This document shows positions 1-8,493 of a DNA stretch of 64,000 bases, in pieces. This DNA is from JALXDT01 sp964634755. GTDB lineage: Bacteria > Acidobacteriota > Aminicenantia > JAMOAD01. The DNA lies in NCBI GenBank assembly GCA_964634755.1, contig CAZWJH010000003.1:4647-68646 (forward strand). The letters are read 5' to 3'. A program made the position numbers and the translations under genes. The notes beneath the pieces were generated by a model. The model saw nothing but the letters and a program-made list of their open reading frames with translations. It made no database searches and was not told the DNA's origin. Every line of letters starts with the position of its first letter. Position 1 is the stretch's first letter.

Positions 1-1340
1 GCATTTCCTATGTATGTATTGGCTCCCATAAAAACAGCTCCGGCTGAAATTGCTTCCAAAACAGTGGGATTATGAGAGATAAGATAATGTGCAGCCTGAG
101 CTTCTGTCAAAGGGGTAAAGTGAGGTAAAACAAAATTACCCAAAGCAGAATTAAAAAATGTAAGATAAGTGGGCGCATTGTCAAGAAAGCTCGATAGTAT
201 TCCCGTTGCCCAAAAATAGTGAACAGGATCTTTAACAGCTCTCATCAAAAATGCCAAAGCACCTCTTTCTCCGGCTTTTAAAATTGCAATTGCAGGAATA
301 ATAGTAATAAAAATACCCGCGAAAAGATAGGCAACTTCAAGAATGGGATCCCAGGTAAACTCATTCCCTTCTCTAATCTCTTTCTTTGTAAAATAAAGGG
401 AAAGAAGTCCCATTATAATCAAAATACCATTTCTTACCAAATTCTCTATTTCAACAGGTATTCCCAAAACATTCACTTTACCCGGATGCCAGACACCGCT
501 CAAAAGAACTCCACCGATAATTCCCAAAAGAAAGATTATATTAACAAGTCCAACAACCTTTATAGGCTCTTTCTCCTCATCATCTCCGTGTGCTTTTACT
601 TCATCGGTTTCTTTTCTGTAATAATAGGTATCAAGAATAAAAAACATTATTAAAAGGATCAAAGATACAAATCCCATGTGAGGAAATATGTTAAATGTCC
701 AGAAGAAAGGAACACCGTGTAAAAATCCTAAAAACAGAGGAGGATCTCCCAATGGAGTTAATGAACCTCCTATATTTGCCACAAGGAATATGAAAAACGC
801 TATTACATGTGTTTTATGCTTCCTGTGTTTGTTTGCTCTGATAACAGGTCTAATTAAAAGCATTGCAGAACCTGTTGTTCCTATCCATGAAGAAAGAAAA
901 GTTCCTATTATTAACATTAAAAGGTTTACCGCTGGGGTTCCCTTTAAAGAGCCTTTAACAAGAATTCCTCCGGCCACAGTAAAAAGAGACCAAAGGAGTA
1001 TAATAAATGGTATGTAATCCAACAATATTATATGTAAAGTCTCATGAACAGCTTCATGAGGATAATAAATATAAAAAGGTATAAAAAGCAAAAGCGCCCA
1101 AAATGCGGCGACCTTTCCAAAATGATGATGCCAGAAGTGCGGAGCAATAAGAGGGAAAATTGCTATGGAGAGCAAAATACCAGCAAAAGGAATTGCTGAC
1201 CAAAGAGGCAATTTTTCACCCAAAAGCTCCTCTTCGTCCCCGTGAGCAACTTTATCTTTGTGAGTATTTGCAGCAAAAATTGGCATTGCTAATGAAAAAA
1301 TAACCACAAAAAGGAAAAACATCAAGAAAACCTTTTTCAT
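1..1340 (-). CDS. nhaD: NhaD-type Na+/H+ antiporter, 3' end off window
   Basis: Reading the reverse strand from the ATG at 1340 gives 446 codons open to the window edge, so the C-terminus is missing. The N-terminus is a hydrophobic signal-like segment. Many membrane segments follow, with the motif GGSLTPLGDPPLFLGFL and, at the window edge, MGANTYIGN, both hallmarks of the NhaD branch of the ion transporter superfamily, which exchanges Na+ for H+ across the inner membrane. A His-rich stretch (HFWHHHFGK) lies between early segments. AAAGGAG is placed well upstream of the ATG, and a TTGACT-N17-TATTAT promoter precedes it. The family is well supported; ion specificity is inferred from the family. 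Confidence 0.9.
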   Translation of the reverse strand, partial: MKKVFLMFFLFVVIFSLAMPIFAANTHKDKVAHGDEEELLGEKLPLWSAIPFAGILLSIAIFPLIAPHFWHHHFGKVAAFWALLLFIPFYIYYPHEAVHETLHIILLDYIPFIILLWSLFTVAGGILVKGSLKGTPAVNLLMLIIGTFLSSWIGTTGSAMLLIRPVIRANKHRKHKTHVIAFFIFLVANIGGSLTPLGDPPLFLGFLHGVPFFWTFNIFPHMGFVSLILLIMFFILDTYYYRKETDEVKAHGDDEEKEPIKVVGLVNIIFLLGIIGGVLLSGVWHPGKVNVLGIPVEIENLVRNGILIIMGLLSLYFTKKEIREGNEFTWDPILEVAYLFAGIFITIIPAIAILKAGERGALAFLMRAVKDPVHYFWATGILSSFLDNAPTYLTFFNSALGNFVLPHFTPLTEAQAAHYLISHNPTVLEAISAGAVFMGANTYIGN

Positions 1341-1380
1341 ATCTTTTCTCCTTTATTTTTCTACCTTATAAAAGCAATAT

Positions 1381-1409
1381 ATAATAATATTAGCTTTAAA
1401 AAAAGTCAA
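1381..1409 (-). promoter_or_regulatory. sigma-70-type promoter of the antiporter gene
   Basis: On the minus strand TTGACT (1409-1404) is followed after 17 nt by TATTAT (1386-1381). The predicted transcript would have a leader of roughly 35 nt containing the AAAGGAG ribosome binding site. Confidence 0.6.
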
Positions 1410-1439
1410 CACTCATATTTGTACTTTCTAAGTAACGAC

Positions 1440-1465
1440 GGAACATTTTTTAACTAACTTCGTTA
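1440..1465 (+). promoter_or_regulatory. ECF-sigma-like promoter element
   Basis: GGAAC (1440-1444), 16 nt, then CGTTA (1461-1465). This is the general form of -35/-10 pairs read by extracytoplasmic-function sigma factors. No sigma-70 -35 box sits at a suitable distance. The same arrangement (GGAAC-N16-CGTAA) lies before the DUF5916 gene at 42670. An ECF sigma gene is at 10654; that it reads this site is inference. Confidence 0.45.
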
Positions 1466-1492
1466 TAGTGTTATTAAATAAGGAGGTTGATA

Positions 1493-2236
1493 ATGAGAAA
1501 GAGAATCACATTTGTAACATTAGTTTTATTTCTAAGTTCTCTAATCTTTCCTTACACCTATGAAAAAGGATTCCATAAAGAGTTAAAAATCGGGAATCTT
1601 ACGAATATTTACTTAAAGAATGTAAATGGAAAGATATTGATAAACTCTCAAGAGGATGAAAAAATTTCAATTTTTGCTACTATTAAAGCAAATTCAAAGG
1701 AAAAGCTTGATCTGGTAAATATAAAGGTGTTCAAATCCGATAAAGCTCTTGAAATAAAACCATATTTTCCCAAAAATTCTAATGTTTCAATAAACTTTAT
1801 CTTAAAAATTCCGCCAAATCTGGCTTCAAAAATCACTTCAGTAAACGGGAGTATAATAAGTGATGCTAATTTAAAAAGATTTATCTTCACAACTGTAAAT
1901 GGGAAAATACTTGTTACCAATCATTATGGAGCTGGAAAAGTTTCAACTGTAAATGGTAGTATCAAGCTTTATTTAGGCGAACTTAAGGATAACCTCTCGG
2001 TAAAAACAGTTAATGGTTCAATATCAGTTTACATAAAAAACACAAAAAACTTAAGCTTAAAAGCAAGCACAGTAAATGGATCGGTTAAAATTGATCACCC
2101 GGACCTTATAATAACCTACAAAAAAAGATTATTCCCATTCTCATCTTTCTCAACAATAAAAGCAGCAGGGAAAGAACCAGAGTTTCATATATCTCTTTCC
2201 ACTGTTAATGGCTCTATAAGAGTTTTACCCTATTAA
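1493..2236 (+). CDS. DUF4097-type beta-strand repeat protein, secreted
   Basis: A protein of 247 aa with a signal peptide (Lys/Arg start, then a long hydrophobic run ending near residue 21). The body contains seven copies of a (T/S)VNG(S/K)(I/V) motif spaced 20-40 residues apart, the pattern of DUF4097 putative adhesins, thought to form a right-handed beta-helix. The start is the ATG at 1493, 6 nt after a perfect AGGAGG; an in-frame TTG at 1487 lies too close to that site. The gene stands alone between a divergent antiporter and a convergent amidohydrolase, behind an ECF-like promoter, which would fit an envelope-stress target. Function is unknown. Confidence 0.75.
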   Translation: MRKRITFVTLVLFLSSLIFPYTYEKGFHKELKIGNLTNIYLKNVNGKILINSQEDEKISIFATIKANSKEKLDLVNIKVFKSDKALEIKPYFPKNSNVSINFILKIPPNLASKITSVNGSIISDANLKRFIFTTVNGKILVTNHYGAGKVSTVNGSIKLYLGELKDNLSVKTVNGSISVYIKNTKNLSLKASTVNGSVKIDHPDLIITYKKRLFPFSSFSTIKAAGKEPEFHISLSTVNGSIRVLPY

Positions 2237-2254
2237 CTTCATATATATAACTCC

Positions 2255-2287
2255 AATGCCTCTGGGACACTACTGCTCGGAGGCATT
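2255..2287. terminator. Possible bidirectional terminator hairpin
   Basis: AATGCCTC (2255-2262) pairs with GAGGCATT (2280-2287) across a 17 nt loop and is followed by a T-rich tail on the + strand. It lies between the convergent genes ending at 2236 and 2291. The long loop lowers confidence. Confidence 0.5.
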
Positions 2288-2290
2288 CTT

Positions 2291-3928
2291 TTATTTTCTC
2301 TCGTAAATTATCTTTCCATCCAAAATAGTAATATCTACCTTTGTCTTAAGGATTTTATGATAAGGGGAAGATGTTATATCATTGGAAAGCACAATAATAT
2401 CCGCAAGCATACCGGGAACAATTTTTCCTTTTATATTTTCCTCAAACGTTGCATAAGCCCCTTCAACTGTATAATTGTATATTGCCTGAAAAAGTGAAAT
2501 CTTTTCATCAGGAATCCAACCTCCTATCGGCTCGCCCTCAAAATTTGCCCTCATAACCGATGCATAAAGTCCAATCATGGGATTTAAGGGAACAATAGGC
2601 CAATCAGTTCCGAAGGCAACATGAACCCCTTTTTTGATAAATGAATTCCATGCATAAGCTCCCTTGCTTCTCTCCTTTCCCAATCTTTTCTCAGCCCACT
2701 TGTAATCATAAAGCATATGAGATGGTTGCATAGAAGCAATCACATTCCATTTTTTATAATCATCCATATCAGAAAGTCTTACGGTTTGAGAGTGCTCAAT
2801 TCTGTTTCTCAAATCTTTCCTTCCCGAAGAAATTTCAGCAGCTTCAAAAGCCTTCAAAGCCATCCAGACAGCATAATCTCCTATCGCATGAAATCCTACC
2901 TGCAAGCCTGCTTTATTAAATTCAATTGTTTTTCTGAAAAGTTCATTCAAATCCATAGTAAACATACCGGAAGTGGCAGGATCATCCGCATAAGGGAAAA
3001 ACATCTTTGCTGTCCTTGCTCCCAAAGTTCCGTCCATAAAACCCTTTATAAGGCCAAATCTTAAATATTTTGAATTGTATCTTTCTATTCCTCTTTTAAC
3101 CTTTAAATTATATTTAACGCTTTTATAAAAATCTCCCCAAAAACTAACTCTTAAGGTTAGTTTTCCCCTTTTGTAAAGATACTTATAAACTTCAAGAGCA
3201 AGAAGAGAGGAGTTATCTTGTATAGAGGTTACCCCGTATTTCTTTGCCTCATCAAGAGCCTTTAAAATATACTTTTCAGCAGTTTTAAAATCCATCTCAG
3301 GTATTACTTTGTAAACAAGCTCAGCCGCATTTTCCTTTAAGATACCTGTAGGCTCTCCATTTCTATCTTTTACTATCTCTCCTCCTTTGGGAGATTTTGT
3401 GTTTTTATTTATTCCAGCTATCTCCAAAGCCTTTGAATTCACCCACAAAATATGCCCGCATACTCTTTTAAAAGCAATGGGATTATTAGGAGCAATTTTA
3501 TCCAAAAATTCCTTTGTCGGAAATTTTTTCCCTTTAAAAAAATACTGATCCCAGCCTCTCCCCTCAATCCATTCACCGGCTCTTGCACTTTTCAACCTCT
3601 CTTTTAAAAGAGCAGCTATTTCATCCTCATTTTTATTGTTCAAATCAAGAGTAAAAAGGCTTTTTGCTCCGGATAAAAAATGAAGATGAGAATCATTAAA
3701 ACCTGGTAAAGCAAGCCTACCTTTCAAATTTATCAGTTTAGTTCTCTTTGTTTTTAATTTTAAGATTTCCTCATCAGAACCTATCGCAATTACTTTGTTT
3801 CTTCGTATTGCCACAGCTTCCACATAGGGAAGGTTTGGATTCATCGTCATTATTTTTCCATGATACAGAATCATATCAGCTCTTTGTGAAACCATAAAAA
3901 GTGATAAAAAGGCGAGAAAAACATTCAT
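2291..3928 (-). CDS. Secreted amidohydrolase, YtcJ/amidohydrolase_3 family
   Basis: 545 aa. Metal ligands typical of the amidohydrolase superfamily are visible: HLH at residues 81-83 (GFNDSHLHF), a later His in VGFHAIGD, His in RIEHSQTV and the catalytic-type Asp in FGTDWPIVP. Family members hydrolyse amides, ureas or carbamates with one or two metal ions. The N-terminus (MNVFLAFLSLFMV) looks like a short signal sequence, so it may act in the periplasm. The ATG overlaps the stop of the upstream secreted protein by 4 nt, so the two are co-translated. Substrate cannot be deduced. Confidence 0.8.
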   Translation of the reverse strand: MNVFLAFLSLFMVSQRADMILYHGKIMTMNPNLPYVEAVAIRRNKVIAIGSDEEILKLKTKRTKLINLKGRLALPGFNDSHLHFLSGAKSLFTLDLNNKNEDEIAALLKERLKSARAGEWIEGRGWDQYFFKGKKFPTKEFLDKIAPNNPIAFKRVCGHILWVNSKALEIAGINKNTKSPKGGEIVKDRNGEPTGILKENAAELVYKVIPEMDFKTAEKYILKALDEAKKYGVTSIQDNSSLLALEVYKYLYKRGKLTLRVSFWGDFYKSVKYNLKVKRGIERYNSKYLRFGLIKGFMDGTLGARTAKMFFPYADDPATSGMFTMDLNELFRKTIEFNKAGLQVGFHAIGDYAVWMALKAFEAAEISSGRKDLRNRIEHSQTVRLSDMDDYKKWNVIASMQPSHMLYDYKWAEKRLGKERSKGAYAWNSFIKKGVHVAFGTDWPIVPLNPMIGLYASVMRANFEGEPIGGWIPDEKISLFQAIYNYTVEGAYATFEENIKGKIVPGMLADIIVLSNDITSSPYHKILKTKVDITILDGKIIYERK

Positions 3929-4962
3929 TTCACACTCTCCATATTATTTTTTATTATATTATTGATTATTTCATAAAAAATTTCTCCTTCAAGTTTGTCC
4001 TTATCATAAACCTTAATTTTAAACTCTCTTTTTTTTGAAAAATTCTCTCCTCTTATTAAAACCTTCAAATTTACAACCCCTTCAAAAGGTAAGTAAACCT
4101 TAAACTCCTTTTTCTTGGAGTTTTTGTATTCCAAATTCTCTTTACCCTCAAAAACTGTTTTTACAGTTGTTTTTACCTTTTCAATGTTATAAATCTTCAA
4201 AGTAAGCCTAAGAGTATCACCTTTAAAGTATTCATTTTTGTCTGTATCGCACCACACACCGATTTTAGGATAAAGCTTTACTACTGAGAAATAGTGTTCC
4301 TTTGATTTTAACCCCCACAAAATCACTCTATCACTTTTAATAATAGGCCTACCCTTTAATTTAACTCTTGTTTTCCCTTCCTTTAATTCACTCTTCTTAT
4401 AATAAAAGAAATAATACTTATCCGGAGAAAACACAAAAAAGCCCTTTCTTACTTGATAAATAAAGAAAGACTCAGGAGAAATACTTCTCCAGTAAATTAG
4501 GTCCCCTCCTCTCTTATAAACATTTAAAAATCCATTTTGAAAAATCACAACAAGATATTTACCATCAAATATATAATCAATAATTTCAAGGTTTGGAGCT
4601 CTTCTTTTCCATTTCTTTTTACCATTAATAAAAAACATAAGTATCCCTTTGTTCTTTTTCAAAGAATAATTTCTCGTTTTTTTAACTTTTCCACCTCTTT
4701 CTGTCTTCAAAAACTTCTTTAATTTATTGGGCTCAAGGGAGCCAATTTTAAATTCCCAATAATGAATAACATCATTTTCCCTTATTGAAAATACAAGAGA
4801 ATCCTCATTCTCGTACATTTTAAAAGCGCTCTCCTCACTCTTTAAAGGTATTGAAGACATTATTTCTGGAACAAGGGGATAAACAAGTTCAGTGTTTTCA
4901 GAAAAAATAAGAGAGAAAGAAAAGAGTAAGAAAAAAATAAAGCTAAAAAGTTTAAACTTCAT
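3925..4962 (-). CDS. Secreted protein of unknown function
   Basis: 345 aa with a clear signal peptide (MKFKLF then a Phe/Ser/Leu-rich core to about residue 21). I do not recognise a family. The body is rich in alternating hydrophobic/charged strands and contains short WE/WK motifs, and the C-terminal third (from about residue 235) reads like an Ig/beta-sandwich region (GDTLRLTLKIYNIEKV, NLKVLIRG). There is no Shine-Dalgarno; a TTGACG-N18-TATAAT promoter ends 5 nt before the ATG, suggesting a leaderless message. It overlaps the amidohydrolase gene by 4 nt and may be its partner. Confidence 0.6.
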   Translation of the reverse strand: MKFKLFSFIFFLLFSFSLIFSENTELVYPLVPEIMSSIPLKSEESAFKMYENEDSLVFSIRENDVIHYWEFKIGSLEPNKLKKFLKTERGGKVKKTRNYSLKKNKGILMFFINGKKKWKRRAPNLEIIDYIFDGKYLVVIFQNGFLNVYKRGGDLIYWRSISPESFFIYQVRKGFFVFSPDKYYFFYYKKSELKEGKTRVKLKGRPIIKSDRVILWGLKSKEHYFSVVKLYPKIGVWCDTDKNEYFKGDTLRLTLKIYNIEKVKTTVKTVFEGKENLEYKNSKKKEFKVYLPFEGVVNLKVLIRGENFSKKREFKIKVYDKDKLEGEIFYEIINNIIKNNMESVK

Positions 4963-4967
4963 TAGAG

Positions 4968-4997
4968 ATTATAAAACACAATTGTTCTTTTCGTCAA
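4968..4997 (-). promoter_or_regulatory. Promoter giving a probable leaderless mRNA
   Basis: Minus strand: TTGACG (4997-4992), 18 nt, TATAAT (4973-4968), then only 5 nt to the ATG at 4962. The -35 box overlaps the stop codon of the upstream flippase-like gene. Transcription would start at or next to the ATG, and no ribosome binding site is present. Confidence 0.6.
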
Positions 4998-5971
4998 AAC
5001 CAAATATCTTTTTGAACTCTCCTCTTAAGAAATAAAAAAATAAGCGCGATAAGTCCTATCAAATACTCCCAAACCTGAGTAATTGTATGAATAATAAATC
5101 CCACTATAAATGGATTTTTTAATTTTATCCTGAGAATAGTAAAAACATACTTGAAAGCCAACTCCCATGTTCCGAAGCCCGCAAGCCCCTGAACAGGGAG
5201 AATAGAGGAAAGCTCCGTAGCAGATATTCCAAAGCTAAAAATTGCAATTTTTTCGATAGCAAAAGTCGTATTTGTTAATGAAACAAAAAGTATAAAAAGA
5301 GAAAAATATTTAAAAGCTCTTATAAATATACTCAAAAAGAATAGTTCCAACCTCTCCATTAAAGAATTATGCTTCTCAAAATACATTTCAATCTCGATTA
5401 AAGCTACTTTTATTTTCTTAAATTTATTAATAAATTTTATATGGGATATGATACTTAAAATGTTCCCGGAAAAAAAGATAAAAAAAAGTGAAAGTGTAAA
5501 AATAAAAAGAACTGCCCAAAAAAGTCCTCCTCTGTTATCAAAAGAGCTAAGATAAAGCAAAGCAAATGATAGCAAAACCGACAAAGAGAGTAAATCATAA
5601 AACATTGAAACTATAAAACTTGCTCCGCCTTCTTCAATATTAACTCCCTCTTTATTCGTAAAATATGTGTAAAACAGAAGGGATGCAGTTCTTGCAGGTA
5701 ATAAATCGACGGAAAAATTTCTAACAAGTGTGATTAAAAAAAGGTCAAAAAAGCCTAGTTTTTTCTCCAATAAAATCCAGTATCTAATAGTCCTTAAAAT
5801 AGTTCCTACAAGTGATAGAATAAAAAACAGGAACAAATATTCTATTTTTAAAAGATTTTTGTACTCTCTGATACTTTCCAATGAAGTTTTTTTAAGAAAA
5901 ATATAAAAAATTAAAGCTGTAAGAATAAAAGGAAAAATATATTTTAAATATTTAAAAAATCTCTTATTCAC
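4994..5971 (-). CDS. Flippase-like / LPG-synthase-type membrane protein (UPF0104)
   Basis: 325 aa with about eight hydrophobic membrane segments. Family features are the early TxxRxxR-type loop (TILRTIRYWILLEKK), the DLLPART segment near residue 95 and the late LPVQGLAGFGTWE motif. Relatives are the membrane domain of lysylphosphatidylglycerol synthase and YbhN, which move or modify lipid-linked intermediates in the inner membrane. The start is GTG, overlapping the previous gene's stop by one base (TAGTG), behind GGGGAAAG. It is coupled to the SGNH/propeller gene. The substrate is unknown. Confidence 0.7.
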   Translation of the reverse strand: MNKRFFKYLKYIFPFILTALIFYIFLKKTSLESIREYKNLLKIEYLFLFFILSLVGTILRTIRYWILLEKKLGFFDLFLITLVRNFSVDLLPARTASLLFYTYFTNKEGVNIEEGGASFIVSMFYDLLSLSVLLSFALLYLSSFDNRGGLFWAVLFIFTLSLFFIFFSGNILSIISHIKFINKFKKIKVALIEIEMYFEKHNSLMERLELFFLSIFIRAFKYFSLFILFVSLTNTTFAIEKIAIFSFGISATELSSILPVQGLAGFGTWELAFKYVFTILRIKLKNPFIVGFIIHTITQVWEYLIGLIALIFLFLKRRVQKDIWF

Positions 5972-7488
5972 TACTTTCCCCAGTAAGGCATCATATCCTT
6001 TGCGGGAGATGAGGTTATCTGCCAGATTTTGCCGGTAGCAATCTCTATTATTTTTATATCATAATTTCCAGATTTTAATTTGGGCCCGCTTGCATAAACA
6101 ATAAATCTATCATCAGGTGAAAAAGCAGGGCAATAATCATGTTTTTCAGAATCAAAGGTAAGTCTTTTCGGTGAAAATCTTTCAAAAGGTGTTAAAATAA
6201 TATCACCTTTATGATCAAATTTATGAGAAACCCAGGCTATATACTTTCCGGAGTGAGAAAATCTTGCCCGGCATCCTCCATAACCTTCGGAGAGTTTTTT
6301 CATTTCCTTACTTTTCAAATTCATAATATAAACATTCCAACCGATAAACCTGTTGGAAGTCATAAGAAGAAAATTATCATCCGGCGATACAGAAGGGAGT
6401 GCATTTCTTCCTCTGAAATTAGTGATTTTAGCAATTTTTTTTGAATTGATATCATACTTGAAGATTTGCTCCCGACCATTTACTTTTCTTGAAAAGAAAA
6501 TATATTTTCCATCATAGGTCCAAAAAGGATATCTGTCTTCTGAGGGAGAGTCAAATAATTTTTTTATTTTTTTTGTTTTAAGATTCAGGATATAAAGTTC
6601 GAACCTTCCTGTTCTATTTGATTCAAAAACCACCTTGTCCGCATCAGGAGAAAAAACAGGATAGCCATCAAAAGCTTTGTTAAAAGTAAGTTGTTTTACT
6701 CCATTTCTATCTATTAAAAAAATATCCTCATTTCCTTTTCTATCGGACTGGAAGACTATTTTCCCCAAAAAAATAGAAGGGAGCTTTTCCTTTTGTGAAG
6801 GGGGCAAACCTTTTATATAGGGTACAATTGCTCTGTAAATAAATTTTGCCATTCTGTAATAACCATCCTTTGAGGGATGTATCCCCGGCAAAAGCTCTTT
6901 TTTCTTTAGAAAATATGAGTAAACATCTATGAGACCAAGTTTATTCTTCTTTGAAATGTTTTTTATAATCGGGACAATTTCTTCTCTTATTCTCTTTTTT
7001 GAGCTTTCATTAAAGGTTTTTATATCAATATTGAAAATTGGAGGGGGAGTCATCAAAAAAATCAGAATTCTTTTTTTTCTCTCTCTTTTATACCTCTTTA
7101 TCTTTTTTATTATATTTTTCATATTTTCAAGAAATTTTCTCCTCCCTGTTCTGTCCGAATCAATCCTGACATCATTTGTACCAAGCATAATAAGAACTAT
7201 GTAAGGATCGGATTTTTTAAGTATATTAGACTTTCTCAAAAAAGAAAGATACTCCCCCGAAGTATTTCCCGGTCTTGCAGCTGAAATCACATCAACATTA
7301 ATGCCATTTTCTTTAAAAAGAGCCCTAAGATATTTAGGATAACTTCCAAAAGAACTCTCCGTTATACTATCCCCCATACACAATATCTTAATGCTCTCAC
7401 CTCTACTCACTCGATACTGTTTTATCACAAAGCCTGCTGCAACAACAACTACCAAAAAAGCTACTAAAATAATCGCTTTTTTCTTCAT
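5971..7488 (-). CDS. SGNH/GDSL hydrolase fused to a TolB-like beta-propeller
   Basis: 505 aa. Residues 1-22 form a membrane anchor. Residues 35-220 are an SGNH hydrolase: GDS with Ser41 (block I), GTND with Asn105 (block III) and GIHP with His204 (block V). The Asp usually three residues before that His is Pro201 here, so the triad may be incomplete. Residues 245-505 contain repeated 'SPDxxxxxFxS' blades of the WD40-like/PD40 type seen in TolB. Such propellers bind polymers or proteins; the hydrolase may deacetylate an envelope glycan or lipid (inference). No ribosome binding site; the promoter at 7495-7523 places the start of the message at the ATG. Confidence 0.75.
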   Translation of the reverse strand: MKKKAIILVAFLVVVVAAGFVIKQYRVSRGESIKILCMGDSITESSFGSYPKYLRALFKENGINVDVISAARPGNTSGEYLSFLRKSNILKKSDPYIVLIMLGTNDVRIDSDRTGRRKFLENMKNIIKKIKRYKRERKKRILIFLMTPPPIFNIDIKTFNESSKKRIREEIVPIIKNISKKNKLGLIDVYSYFLKKKELLPGIHPSKDGYYRMAKFIYRAIVPYIKGLPPSQKEKLPSIFLGKIVFQSDRKGNEDIFLIDRNGVKQLTFNKAFDGYPVFSPDADKVVFESNRTGRFELYILNLKTKKIKKLFDSPSEDRYPFWTYDGKYIFFSRKVNGREQIFKYDINSKKIAKITNFRGRNALPSVSPDDNFLLMTSNRFIGWNVYIMNLKSKEMKKLSEGYGGCRARFSHSGKYIAWVSHKFDHKGDIILTPFERFSPKRLTFDSEKHDYCPAFSPDDRFIVYASGPKLKSGNYDIKIIEIATGKIWQITSSPAKDMMPYWGK

Positions 7489-7494
7489 ATTAAT

Positions 7495-7523
7495 TTAATA
7501 GCACAGTTAAAAAAGATTTACAA
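7495..7523 (-). promoter_or_regulatory. Promoter giving a probable leaderless mRNA (SGNH gene)
   Basis: Minus strand TTGTAA (7523-7518), 17 nt, TATTAA (7500-7495), then 6 nt to the ATG at 7488. No Shine-Dalgarno. It is divergent from the methyltransferase promoter 30 bp away. Confidence 0.55.
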
Positions 7524-7552
7524 TCAGAAAGTCTAAAAAAGGATTCCATACC

Positions 7553-7581
7553 TTGATATTTAGTTCTTTTTTTTATATTAT
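7553..7581 (+). promoter_or_regulatory. Promoter giving a probable leaderless mRNA (methyltransferase)
   Basis: TTGATA (7553-7558), 17 nt, TATTAT (7576-7581), then 6 nt to the ATG at 7588. The GGGAG that touches the ATG is too close to act as a normal ribosome binding site. Confidence 0.55.
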
Positions 7582-7587
7582 CGGGAG

Positions 7588-8493
7588 ATGGAGAAGAAAG
7601 TGTTAATGAAAGAGGTAAACAAGTGCCCATTGTGTGGCTCTTCTGAGAGAAAAAAATTATATGATTCAAATATAAATGATTTTGATACAAAAGATTTTAA
7701 GATAACAGATTCTCAATACGGAAAGCACTGGACTTTTTTCAAGTGTAAAATCTGTGGTTTTGTATATTCAAACCCAACACCAACTAAAGAATTACTTGAA
7801 AAAATATATTCATCAATTGAAGATCCGGATTATGATTCTGAAGAAGAAGGAAGATCGAATAATTTTAAAAGGATTTTGAAAAGAATAAAAAGAATAAAGA
7901 ATTCGGGTACACTTTTGGATATAGGAGCAGCAACCGGTATATTTATGAAACTTGCAAATGAAAGTGGATTTGAAGTTGAGGGAATTGAACCATCATCATG
8001 GGCAGCTAAAAAAACAGAAGAAAAATACGGTTTTAAAATACATAATACAACCTTTGAAAACTTTAAAGCAAACAAAAAATATGACATTATAACAATGCTT
8101 GATCTTATAGAGCATGTTGAAAATCCTCTTGAAATTCTGAAAAAAGCAAATTCTCTTTTAAATAATAATGGGCTTTTGGTCCTCGTTACCCCTGATATAG
8201 ACAGTTTTATTAGAAAAATTACGGGAAGCCGCTGGTGGCATTTTAGGCCTCCTCATGTAAACTTCTTCAATAAAAAATCAATTAGATTTGCTTTAAATAA
8301 AGAGGGGTTTGGAATTATAAGCACTAAACCATATCACTGGAAATTTTCTCTTTACTATTTAATTTCAAGATTTAACATAGGAAGGAAAATATGTGATAAA
8401 ATAAAACTCTTAAAAAGAGTAAGCGAGAAAATTAAAATAAAACTCTTTTTATTTGATTCGGTGGAAGTTTATGCAAGAAAAAAAGATAATTAA
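7588..8493 (+). CDS. Class I SAM-dependent methyltransferase with N-terminal Zn ribbon
   Basis: 301 aa. A four-Cys zinc ribbon (C13/C16 and C53/C56) precedes a Rossmann methyltransferase domain with motif I LLDIGAATG at 109-116 and the DLIEHVENP segment typical of the Methyltransf_23 group. These enzymes use S-adenosylmethionine; many act in cell-surface glycan or lipid modification. The start at 7588 is favoured by the promoter spacing; an in-frame ATG at 7606 after GGAGAAG is the alternative. It overlaps the following UbiA gene by 23 nt. The acceptor is unknown. Confidence 0.8.
   Translation: MEKKVLMKEVNKCPLCGSSERKKLYDSNINDFDTKDFKITDSQYGKHWTFFKCKICGFVYSNPTPTKELLEKIYSSIEDPDYDSEEEGRSNNFKRILKRIKRIKNSGTLLDIGAATGIFMKLANESGFEVEGIEPSSWAAKKTEEKYGFKIHNTTFENFKANKKYDIITMLDLIEHVENPLEILKKANSLLNNNGLLVLVTPDIDSFIRKITGSRWWHFRPPHVNFFNKKSIRFALNKEGFGIISTKPYHWKFSLYYLISRFNIGRKICDKIKLLKRVSEKIKIKLFLFDSVEVYARKKDN

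Noticed and set aside
688..1017. 109 aa open frame on the + strand
   Set aside because: It lies wholly within the minus-strand NhaD gene, whose frame encodes the family motifs; the + frame has no recognisable features.
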